A stretch of DNA of 64,000 nucleotides, from the NCBI RefSeq assembly GCF_002994745.2, contig NC_037090.1, forward strand, positions 13,079,501 to 13,143,500. Reading direction: 5' to 3'. This document shows positions 10,964 through 23,334 of this stretch, in pieces. The notes under the pieces were generated by a model. The model was not told where the DNA came from, did not search any database, and was given only the letters and a program-made list of their open reading frames with translations. Positions within the stretch are counted from its first letter, which is position 1. Each line of letters opens with the position of its first letter. The translations under genes and the position numbers were made by a program. The DNA is from Rosa chinensis. Lineage: Eukaryota > Streptophyta > Magnoliopsida > Rosales > Rosaceae.

Positions 10964-11131
10964 GATTGGTTCATTTACACCGTCAGTGCAGGCACCGACA
11001 TAAATGAATAGTTAGATTATATTAAATACACTCGTAGGTTATTAATAAAAATATTAATTATATATATCAAGGGTTGAGATCATCTTATAAGTGTTGGTTC
11101 ATTTATACCGTCGGTGCATAGAATAATTTCC
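10964..11131. mobile_element. 168 bp insertion in PP2C exon
   Basis: Flanked by a 13 bp direct repeat AGAGTCAGAGGAG (10951-10963 and 11132-11144). Inside, GGTTCATTTACACCGTCAGTGC recurs as GGTTCATTTATACCGTCGGTGC. Its left part also folds on itself (TTCATTTA...TAAATGAA). This is a small MITE-like or retroposed unit; the class is not settled because the flanking repeat is longer than usual. Confidence 0.7.
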
Positions 11132-11242
11132 AGAGTCAGAGGAGATGGAAGTAGGAAGTGTGAATGGGATAGAGAAAGGCTAGAGCTTGAGAGGAAAACT
11201 AAGGAGAACTTGAAGCTTAAGGTGTATTATGGTGTGGCAACT

Positions 11243-12390
11243 TGTTAGTATATCATGTTTGGCATTCCTCACATTAACAAAACATCTCTACCCTTTAAGC
11301 CCAAGAGTTAGAAGCCCAAATATGCAGCCCAAGCCCATAATTGTTTAACAATTGTGGTTGTCTTGGTTGTCTTGCTGTCTAAGACTCACTTGAAGACTTG
11401 AAGATCAGTTTGCTGCCTTGCCCTCGTGCTTTCCCATCCTATCTTAGCTTGCTGTCTTGTCCAAGATCAAGCTTCAAGTTTGAAGATCAAAAGAAGACCC
11501 CTCTTCTTCATGGCTCCAGTAAGCTCATGCATGGCATCTCTTTTCACAAAACCATGGGTTTTTTATGGGTTCCCTTCTTGTGTCAGCTTTTATTAAGGAA
11601 ATTAGGAGTTGGCTTCTAAATTTGGTTTTCCAATTTGAAATTTGGGAATTGAGTTTACATGTGCAATCTGAAATTAAGGGTATGGGTTTACCTACTCCAA
11701 TTGAGCTTAAGGGGTCCTTGAGTGAACTGACCTTCCTCTTCGTCCTCTATATATATATGGGTTCTCTGTTCCTACTCGGGTATTGAAAATACTTTTGTTT
11801 TTCAGTCCCTTTGTTGTTAAAGAGTTATCTCTTTGGTTTTCTATTTTTCAAAGTGTCTTGTTCCATGTTGAAAACAATTTGAAAAACAACGAACCATTCA
11901 TTCATTCATGTATAATCATCTCTTGCATCCCATGAGGTAATTTGGGTATTGCAAGCTTCAAAGGTGAAATCTCCAAAAAGAACTTGTTGCGTTCATAGCT
12001 TGTTTCATAGCTGGGATTTCAAAGTGTATCACTTGTATAAACAATTAGCAAGTAGTGATTACACACAGTCTAGTGATTCAGTCTAGGAAGGATTGCCGCT
12101 GTCAGTTCAATCCCTGTAGTGTAAACTTGTAATATGTTTTTCATTAGTGATTTGGTTTTGGTCCTTCAAGTGTGAAGGCCACGCTAATGTTTTCCCTTTA
12201 TAGGGTTTTACTGCGTCAACAAAACATGTGTTCTTTATTGCTTTAGTTGGTTTGTTGAATTTACAATACTTTCTGTTCAATATCAGTTCTCAGGATTGAT
12301 CACCTTCTTGCAATCCCTGAGAAAGGTTTTTGAACGAAAAATTGGCTGTGAGCCTATTCACCCCCCTCTAGGCTCCTTCTAGGATCTACA
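11243..12390. mobile_element. Solo LTR (1,148 bp) in PP2C exon
   Basis: Begins TGTTAGTATATC and ends GGATCTACA (TG...CA). It is flanked by CAACT (11238-11242) and CAGCT (12391-12395), a 5 bp duplication with one change. Removing it restores PP2C reading through VATTNPSDVLKALSEALG. CTATATATATATGGG at about 11747 may be its TATA region. No internal domain or second LTR is present. Confidence 0.85.
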
Positions 12391-12867
12391 CAGCTACAAA
12401 CCCCTCGGATGTTCTCAAGGCTCTTTCGGAGGCATTAGGAAAAACTGAGGAGGCCTATTTGGATGTTGCGAATAAGGTGGTCACCGAAAATCCTAAGTTG
12501 GCTCTGATGGGGTCTTGTGTGCTGGTGATGTTGATGAAGGGAGATGATGTTTACTTGATGAATATTGGGGATAGTAGTGCGGTTTTAGCTCAGAAAGTAG
12601 ATCCCAAGATCAAGCAAAACTTTGAATGGATTAATAAGGAAACTTTATGCAAGCGTCGATCATCTAGTGCTGATGAGCTTTACAGTTTAAACAATTTGAC
12701 TTCGGTGCTGACAATCGATCACAGCACAAATGTGAAAGAGGTATTTTGACATTGTCGTTATGTTCTTAGTTTTGATGCTACTGCAGTGATGAATAAGAGG
12801 GTGAAGGGTTATTTGAAGGTCACTTGGGCATTTGGTGCCGGCTTTCTAAAACATGTACTTTTAGTTT

Positions 12868-13087
12868 AAACTTATGTTGGATAATGAGGAACCTTAAGAT
12901 TTGCTTCAAGTACAAAGTAAACATGAATGCCAATTACTCCCATATATATGCCTTATGAATAACAATTGATCCTCTTCACAAGGCATTAGTGCTTTAGCAC
13001 CGTATTATTGAATTCAGAATGAAAATGATACATCGATGAACTAAGATCACATAAAAAGTTTATTATTTTAGTGAATAATGGGATAAT
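12868..13087. other. PP2C intron remnant, no gene seen
   Basis: Sequence after the AFGAGFL exon looks like a donor and intron (GTACTTTTAG). It runs into the Copia insertion. No exon was recognised. Confidence 0.4.
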
Positions 13088-13293
13088 TGTTTTAGAGAAT
13101 TGGAATGATGTCTTGTTTTCAACTCACCATGAGGTTTATATAGGGTTACATCATGTATACAAAAAGCAATACATAATAGCTACACTAATCAATCACATAC
13201 ATTACGAGTCTGTCAATCGCATATATTACGAGTCTGTCAATCGCATACATTAAGCAATACCTATTGCATGAATAGTCATTATCATTCACAACA
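13088..13293 (-). repeat. 3' LTR of older Copia
   Basis: Matches 27298-27526 but has two rather than three copies of an internal unit of about 24 bp (GTCTGTCAATCGCATACATT). Confidence 0.9.
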
Positions 13294-13729
13294 CTCCCCC
13301 TTAGATATTCCATGTCAATAGTGTTGCCTCTGCTATGCGCTTCTAAGTTGTCTCGTCAAAAACCTTGCCAAGTAATAAAAACCATGTGGGAAAAAACAAC
13401 CTTAAAAGGAGAAATAGAGCACAACGCGCTTGAATGTGAAGTAGTCGACATCCTTCAACACTCCCCCTTGTATCGCTCAAACTCAGTGATGACGCTTTGA
13501 TCATTGCCTCACTAAAAACATTGCCAGGTAACAAAAACCCTATGAGACAAAAATAACCCTAGTTGAAGGGCAAAAAGAGCACAACACGTTCTTCACTCTT
13601 CGAGATCGAACATGTAGACATCATACCTCCCCCTGATGTCAAGGTATCCCCCTGATTTATACAATTATAAGGGTTTAGATAACTTTCTTAATCTAATGCT
13701 ATTCACATGTTTCTCGAAGGTGAATTTAG

Positions 13730-14548
13730 TCATTTAGGTAAAGAATTGGCAAGCAAGTCTGCTACATTATCTTCTGAACTGATTTGATTCACTTCAATAT
13801 TTAGAAGTGTTTGTTGTTGCTGATTATAAAAGAACTTAGGCAATATATGCTTGGTGTTATCGCCCTTGATGAAACCTAACTGCATTTGCTCAATACAAGC
13901 TGCATTATCTTCATAAATGCATGTCGGTTCATCTATGGTAGACTTCAAACCACAAGTTCCCCGAATGTGTCTAACTACAGACCTTAGCCATATGCATTCT
14001 CGCAAGGCTTCATGTAGAGCGATAATCTCTGCATGATTTGAGGAAGTAGCAACAAGGGTCTGCTTTGTAGACCTCCAAGATATCGCAGTGCTTCCCATGG
14101 TAAAGACAAAACCTGTTTGGAAGCGACCTTTGTGAGGGTTAGAGAGATACCCTACATCAGCAAAACTCATCAAGACATCGTTGTCATTTTTATGGAAGGG
14201 AGGAGGAGCACAGAAGGTGGCATTTTGCCTTGTGGAGTCTGATCCCACACTTCCGTTATTTCTTTTCTCTCTATAGGTATAGAACAAGCTCATATCAATC
14301 GTACCTCTCAAGTATCGAAAGATTGTCTTTATGCCAATCCAATGGCGACGTGTTGACACAGAACTGTGTCGAGCTATCAAGTTCACTGCGAATGAGATGT
14401 TCGGTCTTGTGCATTGAGCTAAGTACAATAATGCGTCTATTGCACTTAGATAGGGCACTTCAACCTCTAATAAGTCTTCGTCCTCATCCCTCGGACGAAA
14501 CGGATCTTTTTCAGGCTCAAGACTACTACCGATCATGGGAGTACTCAC
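13730..14548 (-). pseudogene. Older Copia: RT end and RNase H
   Basis: Shows YLSAIDALLYLAQCTRPNIS, RHWIGIKTIFRYLRGT, ISWRSTKQTLVATSSNHAEI and YEDNAACIEQM, the RNase H part of Copia pol. It lies in a different frame from the upstream RT piece (14578-15297), so a frameshift falls near 14550-14577. A close relative of this segment lies at 35485-36130 on the opposite strand. Confidence 0.9.
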
Positions 14549-14577
14549 AGGCTTTGCTTTATCTTCATTAAAGCGCC

Positions 14578-15525
14578 TTAATAATTTTTGAGTATATGCT
14601 GACTGATGGATCTAATCTTATCACTACGGTGCTCGAGTTCTAGTCCGAGGCAAAACCGTGTTTTCCCAAGATCTTTCATCTCAAATTCGGATTTCAAGTA
14701 CTTAGCAGTTTCCTTTAACTCATCTAGAGTTCCAATTAGGTTCATGTCATTGACATAAACTGCTACAATTGTAAATCCGGAACTTGTCCTCCTTATAAAC
14801 ACGCATGGGCATATTTCATTGTTGACATATCCCTTCCCAATCAAGTAGTCAGTTAGACGGTTATACCACATCCGTCCGAATTCTTTCAATCCATATAGTG
14901 AGCGTCTCAATCTTATTGAAAACGCGCTCCGTAGTTTAGAGCCACTTGACTTGGGTAATTGAAGTCCATCTAGAACCTTCATATATATCTCTAAATCTAG
15001 ATCCCCATAGAGATATGCTGTAACCACATTCATAAGCTGCATGTCAAGTTTTTCAGAAACTACCAAACTGACAAGGTACCGGAATGTTATAACGTCCATT
15101 ACGGGAGAATATGTCTCATCGTAGTCGATTCCAGGGCATTGTGAGAAACCTTGCGCCACAAGGCAGGCTTTGTATCTAACAACCTCATTTTTCTCATTAC
15201 ACTTTATAACAAAGACCCATTTATAGCCAACAGGCTTTATACTCGGGGGTGTTAGCGTTATAGGCCCAAATACCTGTCTCTTTGTTAGTGAATCCAATTT
15301 AACCTAGATCGCATCTTTCCATTTAGGCCAGTCTGCTCTTTGTTGACACTTTTCAACGGAGCAAGGTTCGATATCATCGTGTTCTATAATTCCTTGAGTA
15401 ATAGAATATGCAAACACATCATCAAGGATAATAGAATCTCGATTCAACATCTCATGTACACTAGTGTAATTCATGGAGATCTCCCTATTCCCTGGAATTG
15501 GTTCTAACATTGGAGCGTCCCCCAA
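14578..15525 (-). pseudogene. Older Copia: reverse transcriptase
   Basis: RT motifs PVGYKWVFVIKCNEKNEVV, KACLVAQGFSQCPGIDYDET, YGLKEFGRMWYNRL and AVYVNDMNLIG are visible. The catalytic motif is YVND instead of YVDD, a damaged active site. An in-frame stop just above 15297 separates it from the 15304-15525 stretch (same frame). Confidence 0.9.
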
Positions 15526-15706
15526 TGATGTCTCTTGGAAATAACCATAATCCGGAATATCTTCATGAGACGGGTTATTTATGTCGATGATTAATGGATC
15601 TTTCTATGCCAAACTCGCTTTCTTTCTCGGGCGAGAATTCATCAAACCTTTGGGCTTCCCACGTTTCCTTGCTGGGAACCCGGCTTGAGCCACATTGCCA
15701 TCACTA

Positions 15707-15949
15707 TTAGTGGTGGCGGCGCCATGCCCAATACCCCTGGGTGGCGCCATGTCCAGGATTTTTAGGGACATCAATCCTTGCAGGCACGTTTGCAGCTGGA
15801 ATATGTGATCTTGTCACTTTAGCGATATCAGAAAACGCATCAGGCATAGATTTTGCTACGTTATGAAGATCGAGAATTCTCCGCACTTCAATTTCAGACT
15901 GTGCGGTTCGGGGATCAAGATGAGACAAAGTGGGGACAGACCACGACAA
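15707..15949 (-). pseudogene. Older Copia: integrase-RT linker
   Basis: LSWSVPTLSHLDPRTAQSEI and VRRILDLHNVAKSMPDAF are the linker typical of this Copia type. It continues, across the solo LTR at 16014-17809, into the integrase end at about 17815 (HFDETVFPSL context). Confidence 0.75.
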
Positions 15950-16013
15950 TTTCTGTCATTCTTGTTGAACATTATTGTTCATATCTCCCTCTAACGACGG
16001 GAAGACTGTCTCA

Positions 16014-17809
16014 TGATAGGAGCATTTTAATGCGACGTTTTAACTGCATTTCCCTACATTTCTTACGTTATTTCCTTATTAAAATCCTGTTTAGGAAAGT
16101 TTCCATTCTTTGATTGGGAAAGCTCCTATTTGTAGAAAGTTTATATTTTTGTAGTTTCTATTTATCATTTTTAGTAAGTTGCCATTTTTCATTTTAGGAA
16201 AGTTTCTATTTTTCTTATTAGTTTCTATTTTTAGGACCTCCAAGCAAGTGGAAAATCTTGAGGAGGAAAATCAAAGTTGCAACCAAGTGGAAAATCTTGA
16301 GGAGGAAAATCAAAGTTGCAACCAAGTGGAAAATCTTGAGGAGGAAAATCAAAGTTGCAAGCAAGTGGAAAATCTTGAGGAGGAAAATCAAAGTTGCAAC
16401 CAAGTGGAAAATCTTGAGGAGGAAAATCAATTCAAGTTGAACAAGTGATAAACAAGTGGGAAGATATTTTTTACAAATTTGTCTAACATATCTAGCCCTT
16501 CATTTATGTTCATCTCCACCCTCCATTCATCATTTTTTGGGCTATAAATACACTTCTCCTCTCACTCTCATAACACATTCCTTCATCCATTCCATCTTCT
16601 TTGTCTCTCCATTTCCTTTCCATTTTCCCACACAAAATTCCTTCATCCATTTCATCTCCTTGTCTCACCATTTCCTCTCCATTTTCCTTACAATTCCTTC
16701 ACCCATTCCATCTTCTTTGTCTCTCCATTTCCTTTCCATTTTCCCACACATTCTCTAGTTGCAAAGTTCTGCATTTTCAAGCAAGGAGAGGAAGAAGAAG
16801 AAGGAGCCGTGAAGATCATATCCTCCATCATCCACCTTGAAGGCTTGCTTCCAAGATTCAAGATCCAACCATCTAGCTCTCCATCTCCATCTCCACTCAC
16901 GGTGTAATTCATTCTTTTTCCTTGTAATGATCTTTTGTTTTCCTTGTATGATTTCGTATGAACTTGTTTCTAGTTAACAATAATGTTTAGGGCAAAGTTT
17001 AAGCCCAATTTCTATGTTTAAATAAAGTTTTCGAATTCTATAATTGTGATTCTAAGTCGCTTATGTGAGTTTGTTCGATTAAATTTGCTTTACAGAAAAC
17101 TTTTATATGTTTATCTTATTTGGGTCGACACTTATAGGATTTGCATGTAATTGGTGCTAGGTTTAAGAACATGAAATCGACTTTTCGTTTTGTGTAACTT
17201 GAATCAAAAGTAGTAAAGGTTCTGGACAAGAATCGAATTTAATTGAAGAGGATTGCAATTAGGTGGACTTTTCCATAACTAAGTTGTACACTTGAGTTGA
17301 TAGCCTTTCTCTATGTCTAATGCGTTGAACATGTCATGATTGACTAGCTTTCTAGGGCTTGATTGCATGTTTGATAGGATTAATCTAGGTGCTTTCGCTT
17401 AGGTTAATTAGCATTGAAAAGTAAAATATGAGAAATCATTTGCTTTCGAATGTTTCACATGATCAACTCCTCTCTCATGACTTGGAAGAACAATTATAGG
17501 GTTTGAATCGAATTTGATTACATGGAATTGGTTTTGATCTTTGTTCCTTGCGTTCCACCCTTGTATATATGTTTTTACGTTTTCTTTATTTTATTTATTT
17601 TAATTTTAATTTTAAGAATCCTAATCCCCCCCTTATTTTTGTTCACTTGTATATATTTATTCTTTATTTTATTTTTGTAAATAATACTTTTCTTTATTTG
17701 TTTCACAATGACAGGTGTACCCTCAATCCCCGGAATAGAACGATCCCTATTTGCTTATACTACTAACGATATTTCAGGGTTAAATTATGCGCTTCCCAAA
17801 AGCGCATCA
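16014..17809. mobile_element. Solo LTR 1 (1,796 bp) nested in older Copia
   Basis: Starts TGATAGGAGC, ends AAGCGCATCA, and is flanked by TCTCA (16009-16013 and 17810-17814). Excision rejoins the Copia linker. It contains a 39 bp minisatellite (16245-16439) and a plausible TATA box GCTATAAATACAC at about 16540 on the plus strand, followed by CT-rich repeats. That suggests plus-strand orientation. No protein domain is seen; probably Ty3-type by size. Confidence 0.9.
16245..16439 (+). repeat. 39 bp minisatellite, five copies
   Basis: Five near-perfect copies of a 39 bp unit start at 16245, 16284, 16323, 16362 and 16401. Because 39 is a multiple of three, the plus-strand frame 16179-16448 reads a 13-residue repeat QVENLEEENQSCN. 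It sits in an LTR, so translation is unlikely. Confidence 0.95.
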
Positions 17810-17942
17810 TCTCATCAAAGTGACAATCCGCAAATCAAGCGATAAATAAATCACATGTCAAGGGTGCTAAGTAGTGGATAATGGTTGGAGAGTCATATTC
17901 AATATAAATGTCTAATCGTCTTTGAGGACCCATTTTGGTACG

Positions 17943-18383
17943 CTATGGCGGTGCAATTGGTACATAAACTGTACACTCAAATATGCGTAAGTGTGAGACA
18001 TTAGGCTCATATCCAGTAACCATCAAGGACACATAAAATGGTTGAGTGGCAGTAGGCCTCAGACGAATGAGCACAGCTGCATGCAATATTGCATAGCCCC
18101 AAGCAGAAACAGGGAGATTGGTGAGCATAACCAATGCTTTAACGACCATTTGAAGTCTTTTAATGACAGCTTCTGCGAGACCATTTTGGGTGTGAACATG
18201 AGGAACAGGGTGTTCAACCTCAATCCCAATGGACATGCAATAGTCATCAAACGTTTTTGATGTAAACTCTCCAGCATTGTCAAGACGAATTGACTTAATG
18301 GGATGATCAGGCTGGTGAGCCCTTAATTTAATGATTTGTGCTAGGAGTTTAGCGAATGCAGTATTTCTTGTGGACAATAGCAT
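17943..18383 (-). pseudogene. Older Copia: integrase core fragment
   Basis: Reads IKSIRLDNAGEFTSKTFDDY and HTQNGLAEAVIKRLQMV, the second Asp and the Glu blocks of the Copia integrase. The first Asp block is damaged upstream. Confidence 0.88.
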
Positions 18384-18533
18384 GACATGTGATCATCGTG
18401 TCGATGCATCAACCAACACTATAAAATATCTAAATGGTCCGCAAGTTGGTTGAATAGGTCCACAAATATCACCTTGGATTCTTTGTAAGAATGGAATATT
18501 TTCCTTAGTGTCATTTGCATAGGATGGTCTCGA

Positions 18534-19199
18534 TCATAATTTTGCTAAAGAACAGACTTTGGAAAACGAAATATGGGCTTTAGAAGCAACCAGGGAAGTA
18601 TCCGGTTGAGTCACGAAGTCACAATTGACTTTAGAAGTAGAAAAAGGAACCAAGGAGGCATTGGTGGTGTCAATACCACTTTTGGGCTGCAAGGGGTAGG
18701 CGGCGCCAACCCTACCTTGGATCGAATTTTGGTTCTGACTTCTTTTCGTTTTGAAAAATGGATGTCCATGTGAAGTCTTTAATATACGGATCATCATATC
18801 ACGACCTGGGTGTCCCAAACGGTCATGCCAAAGCATATATGTGTCAGAATCCCATAAGTCATCTCTCATGACATGGTTGGATTCAATAATTCAAATAGTG
18901 GTTGCATACAATCCACTAGAGCGACACATAAGTTTCTCTAATACTCGTTTATGTCTGTAGTCATTAGAGGTGATGCAAAGGAACTCTTGTCCATTCTCAC
19001 AATGTGTTTCCACATGAAAACCATTGGCTCTTATATCTTTAAAACTCAATAGGGTTCGACCATAAATCAATTGTGATAGTCCAGCCATCGTAGTCACAGA
19101 AGATCGACTAGGCGTCATCCATAGAAATAGTTGCCTATGTCGCAATATAGTATGTGTGGTGCCACTATCAACAAGGCATTCCAAATCTCCAGGAAACAT
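18534..19199 (-). pseudogene. Older Copia: protease and GAG-pre-integrase
   Basis: 18891-19199 holds the aspartic protease site CLVDSGTTHTIL and RTLLSFKDIRANGFHVET. 18534-18869 holds LWHDRLGHPGRDMMIRI. Both are in the expected Copia order but in separate frames. Confidence 0.9.
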
Positions 19200-19399
19200 A
19201 CTGAAAAATAATAAAGTTCGGAATTAAAATATGTCCATGACATCGAATAATAATACGATACTTTATTAATAAAGGTCCCAAAAAGTCTAATCTAAAATAA
19301 AATCAAACTAAGACACATTGTAGTCATTCTATCCGTTTGGTAACTTCAATCAAATATGACCAGGAAAGTAGAGAGAAATGTTGGTGGAGCGAGGCTCTC

Positions 19400-22135
19400 T
19401 GTAACATCCCGTATCGTCACTTACCCGTTTACTAGTCATTTGGACGGTAAATGACAATTACTTTTACTTTTCACCCTAATTTGGTAGTTTAGTGGCCCTA
19501 AAAGTTGACTTTTTGTTCGGGTCAAAATTTGGGAAAATGTTCTTCATGGAAGTCGTAGAGGACGTTAAACCGAGCGCGTGCATATGTGGTACGTAAAAAT
19601 CGGAGCTCGTATGCGAAAGTTAGAAGCGAAAATGTAGAAGTTACTGTTCATGGTAACTTTTGATAAAAATGGAAAGTTACCCGGGTAGGTTTCCATTTCC
19701 GGAAACCACCCCGGCTCTTTCTCTCTCCTCTCCCCCGAGCTCTCTCTTCTCCGGTTCGGTCTCCTCCTCACCCCCTCCGATTTCCGGCGATTCCGGCCAC
19801 CACAGGGCGTGCCACCGGTCACCAGAGGAGCGCCTCCTCCCTCCGAGCACCCCAGCAGCCTTGGTTTTCCACGATTTGGCCGGAAAACCACGGATCGAAG
19901 CCTAAACCACTCCGGCTGCAGTTTGGGACTTTTGCCGATTTCCGGCGATTCCGGCCACCTCCGGTCCCCATTTCGCCATCGAAGGTTCGGTTTTCATCAC
20001 TGATCATTTCCCCTATGGCCTTGTATCACGATTTAGTGTGTAGATGCCGAATCGACGAATTGAAATTCTAGGGTTCTTGAGGATTTCTGGGTTTTTGTTC
20101 ATTGATCGATTTCGGCCGTTTTTAATTGTTATTTGGGAATGTTGTAGTTGAGAAGTTGAATCAGTGTGTTGAGAAGGTGCTACTGCCAAATTTTGGTGGC
20201 CATCGGAGATGGTGGCGGCGGCGCCGCCACTGTGGGCGGCGGTAGCGGCGGCTAGGGTAGTTTATAAATTTCAATTTTTAGCTAGTTAAATTCTATAATT
20301 ATCATAGAGCTTATATGTGAAGTTTGGTGAATTTTGGAGGAGTTTGGAATTGTTTGTGAATTTTCGAAGTTTGGAGTTTTGTGGTGGAATTATGGGAAAT
20401 CCGGCCGTCGGATTTCCCTCGTTTTCATTATGGAATATGTAAATTGAGGAATTAGAATTGTGGAAGAGATTTGGGTTGAATTTGAGAAGTATTGGAGATA
20501 GGGATTTTTGGATTTCGTTTAAGTTCGTAATTATTTTATCGGATTGCCGTTTACGGAAATACAATTGTGTACAGGACGACGTACCGAGCTATTGCTCGAT
20601 GACGGAACACAAATGCGTGATCGTCGGAATAGTACTGTGAGTGGACTTTTGTTTTAAATAGCGATGCATGCATTTATTCTCTTAAAATAATGCTCTAGCG
20701 TTTATTTATATAACTTTTTGAGGAAATGAATTAATTTTCGGAAATTGATTTCGAATTATATCATGGATTTGCTTTCAATAATGAGTTTCAAAGGTTGGTT
20801 TTGATTTATTATATTATTTGATGAATTTCTTATTCCGAGGTAAAACTTCCGGAATTAAGCATATCCCTAATCACTGAGTTAAGCTCCGGAAAGATATTTA
20901 AGATGAGTTTCAATGGAGTTGGATATTCTCAATTGTTTATTGACTATCGGTTTTGGCATCAGGAATGTCTAATTAAGGATTTTGGATTTGTTTGATTTCC
21001 GATATTACTTTGATTTATGCGGATTCAGAATTTATACTATATATTTTATATTTATATTAAGCAATTTGAGATTATAATGAGATTTCGACGAAGTAAAACT
21101 TTATACTTATTTTTATCTTATTTATTTTGAACTTGAGATGATCTTGGCGTGCGGGGTCACGTCTTTGCACACTTGGATTCTTACTTTGTGAAATAAGTGG
21201 GGAAATTATACAGTTTTTCTTGGCTTTCGACTATCTTCCTTTTCACCATACGCGGGTCATGTGCTTAGGTCTCCTCCTCACTTACTTTGTGTTTGTGGGT
21301 GGCAGTGAGGTAGCTTTCTCCTCCTCACGTGGGTGGTAGTCGAGGTGATATTCTCCTCCTCGCACAATCTATGTGCGAATGGTAGTTGAGGTTATTAGTT
21401 CTCCTCCTCGCACAATCTATGTGCGAATGGCAGTCGAGGGTAGGTAGAGCCTGAGGGGCTCCATTCCCGTATGGTGAACTCTCTTCCCCGGATCCTTTTA
21501 TTGTTGTTTTTGACTAGCGGGGCTAGTCCGTTTTCCGTTAACCAGTGGGGCTGGTCCTATTTCTCGAGCATTGGAATTTAAATTCTTATTTGTGGTTATT
21601 TGTGACTAGCCCATTTCTTGAGAGGAGCTTCTCTTGATTTGTTTTCTAAATCGTTGCATGCATCGAGAGTTTTAAGGAAATAAATGTGGGAAAGTATAAA
21701 AATCCTTTTGGTTTAAAATTGTTTATTTTGTCCACTCACGCTAACGTTTTTACATACTTTTCCCCTGGGCCCTTCGGTTTCAAATGCCCAGTTTGCAGGC
21801 GAATTGGTTGAGGTCGGGCGTACACGGAGTTGAGGCATAGTCAACAGCATAGCTTCCGCGGTTGCCTTTGAGTTAGGTTGTCCTTATTTACCTTTCTATT
21901 AGAATTGCTCTGATTACCTATGGGATTTATGTTTTTCAAGTTGAGGTTGAGTTGGGGAGCAGGGTGGCTCCAGAAGTATAAGGATGACTTGATTTAGAAG
22001 TGTAAATGCTTTCTACAGGTTTAGGGTAGCCCATTTTAGGGGAAGTTCCGTCAAATTTTTGGTAGGATTTCTTCTAAGGTGGGCCCCGCAGGGCCACCTC
22101 GGATTTCAGGGTGAAATTCGGGGCGGGTCCTGTCA
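19400..22135. mobile_element. Solo LTR 2 (2,736 bp) nested in older Copia
   Basis: Starts TGTAACATCCCGTATCG, ends GGGCGGGTCCTGTCA, and is flanked by CTCTC (19395-19399 and 22136-22140). Internal short tandem units around 21300-21430 repeat CTCCTCCTCGCACAATCTAT. No coding domain and no second LTR. The length and termini fit a long-LTR Ty3/Gypsy family. Confidence 0.88.
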
Positions 22136-22282
22136 CTCTCTTAAGTACCATTAATCTCAATGACTTTCCTAGACATCATATTTCATTAGGTGCACCACAT
22201 AAGAAAGAGTTTAATACAATTGTCATTTATTGACTAAGGTATATTGCCATTACAAAAATTCTTGGAAAATAAAAAGACTATT

Positions 22283-23334
22283 CTAATCAAAGTCTGCAAC
22301 ATCCTTGTGCACTTTATCTTCATCTTTGAAGTCCTCTATGGTGAGATTGACATCTCCACCATCTTCTTCTTGTTCTTCTTCTTCTGCAATGTACACTTCT
22401 TGCTCCCTCAGGTCCCTGTATGCCCTGTATCTTGAAGCTAGTTGCTCGCTTGCCTTGCATTGCTTGAACCAATGCTCACTTGATCCACATCGATGACACA
22501 TGTCATTGTGGTTGCCTCCCTTTAATTGAGGTGCACGTTATGGGCGTTCCCTGGGAGGGTTGGCGCCACCACCATGACCCATGGCGCCTCCACCACGAGC
22601 CTTGGTGCCATCACCACGACCAGGGATACCACCACCACCTCTCCCACATGTAGCATTGTCACCACGTGTATTCGCACCAAACATGCGGTTTCTTTCCTTT
22701 TGGGCGGTTATATGGACCCATACGTCCCTCATATCCTTTATTCTTAGGGTTCCGCTCATTGCGCCCTCTTTTGGGTACATTATAATTCGCCTTATGAACG
22801 CTCTTAGTTCCAATGGGCCTTGAATTAAAATTCCTCACGAGTATGTTATCATGTTTCTCAGCTACAGATATGCGATTGATAAGCTTATGAAACCTTGTGA
22901 TCCATCCAGCATTGACTTCAGTGTGGTATTGCTTTGATGCCACAATGGCTGAAACGGGGAAGGTGGAGAGAGTTTTCTCAATTAGTTTTTGCTCTGTGAC
23001 AGGTTGTCCACAAAACCTCAACATGGACTGTAGGCGAAGATCTTCTGAATTATATTCAGCAACATACTTGAAATCAGTAAAGCGCAGATTGTTCTATTGA
23101 ACCTTCAAGTCAAGGAGGAAGGAATGTTGGACATTGCCAAAGCGCTCTTCTAGCGCTACCCATATCTCTCTTGCATCCTTGATCGACATATACACCAGTC
23201 TGAGTGCCTTGTCCATATGGCATCGCATCAAGATAACTGCTTGAGCATGCTTTGTAGGTGTTCGCACGAACACACGATCCGGGTTAGGTGCCTGGATTAT
23301 GGGTAATATTCCCTTTAAAGTGAGGTGGTTCTCT
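22283..23334 (-). pseudogene. Older Copia: gag with zinc knuckle
   Basis: The zinc knuckle CHRCGSSEHWFKQC is intact at the start of 22283-22501. Upstream pieces (22659-23024 and about 23050-23330) read gag signatures such as KHAQAVILMRCHMDKAL, IWVALEERFGNVQ and LRFCGQPVTEQKLIEKTLST in broken frames. The first 27 residues (MSNEPKLDFP start at 26534) lie beyond solo LTR 3. Confidence 0.88.

Larger units (their letters stand above)
8754..12867 (+). pseudogene. POLTERGEIST-like PP2C phosphatase pseudogene
   Basis: Fragments of a plant clade-C PP2C can be read in order. 8754-9125 encodes [13 protein letters not shown] and [20 protein letters not shown], 10755-10963 continues at ELKGLLWSDM, 11145-11242 gives CEWDRERLELER and 12396-12749 gives LALMGSCVLVMLMKGDDVY and SSAVLAQK. 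About 12770-12867 gives AVMNKRVKGYLKVTWAFGAGFL. The family dephosphorylates Ser/Thr in meristem and receptor-kinase signalling. Here the coding exon is broken by three insertions (hAT, 168 bp unit, solo LTR). There is also a 7 bp duplication near 11150, a short deletion inside GEDRxxVVS, and near-loss of intron 1. The long N-terminal region and the C-terminal exons were not found. Confidence 0.88.

Noticed and set aside
16218..16440. Repeat-protein-like frames on both strands over 16.2-16.4 kb
   Set aside because: All arise from one 39 bp minisatellite in a solo LTR; no promoter-start context for translation.
22538..22823. Proline- and glycine-rich frames around 22.6 kb
   Set aside because: Low-complexity region of the decayed Copia gag; plus-strand frame is a shadow.
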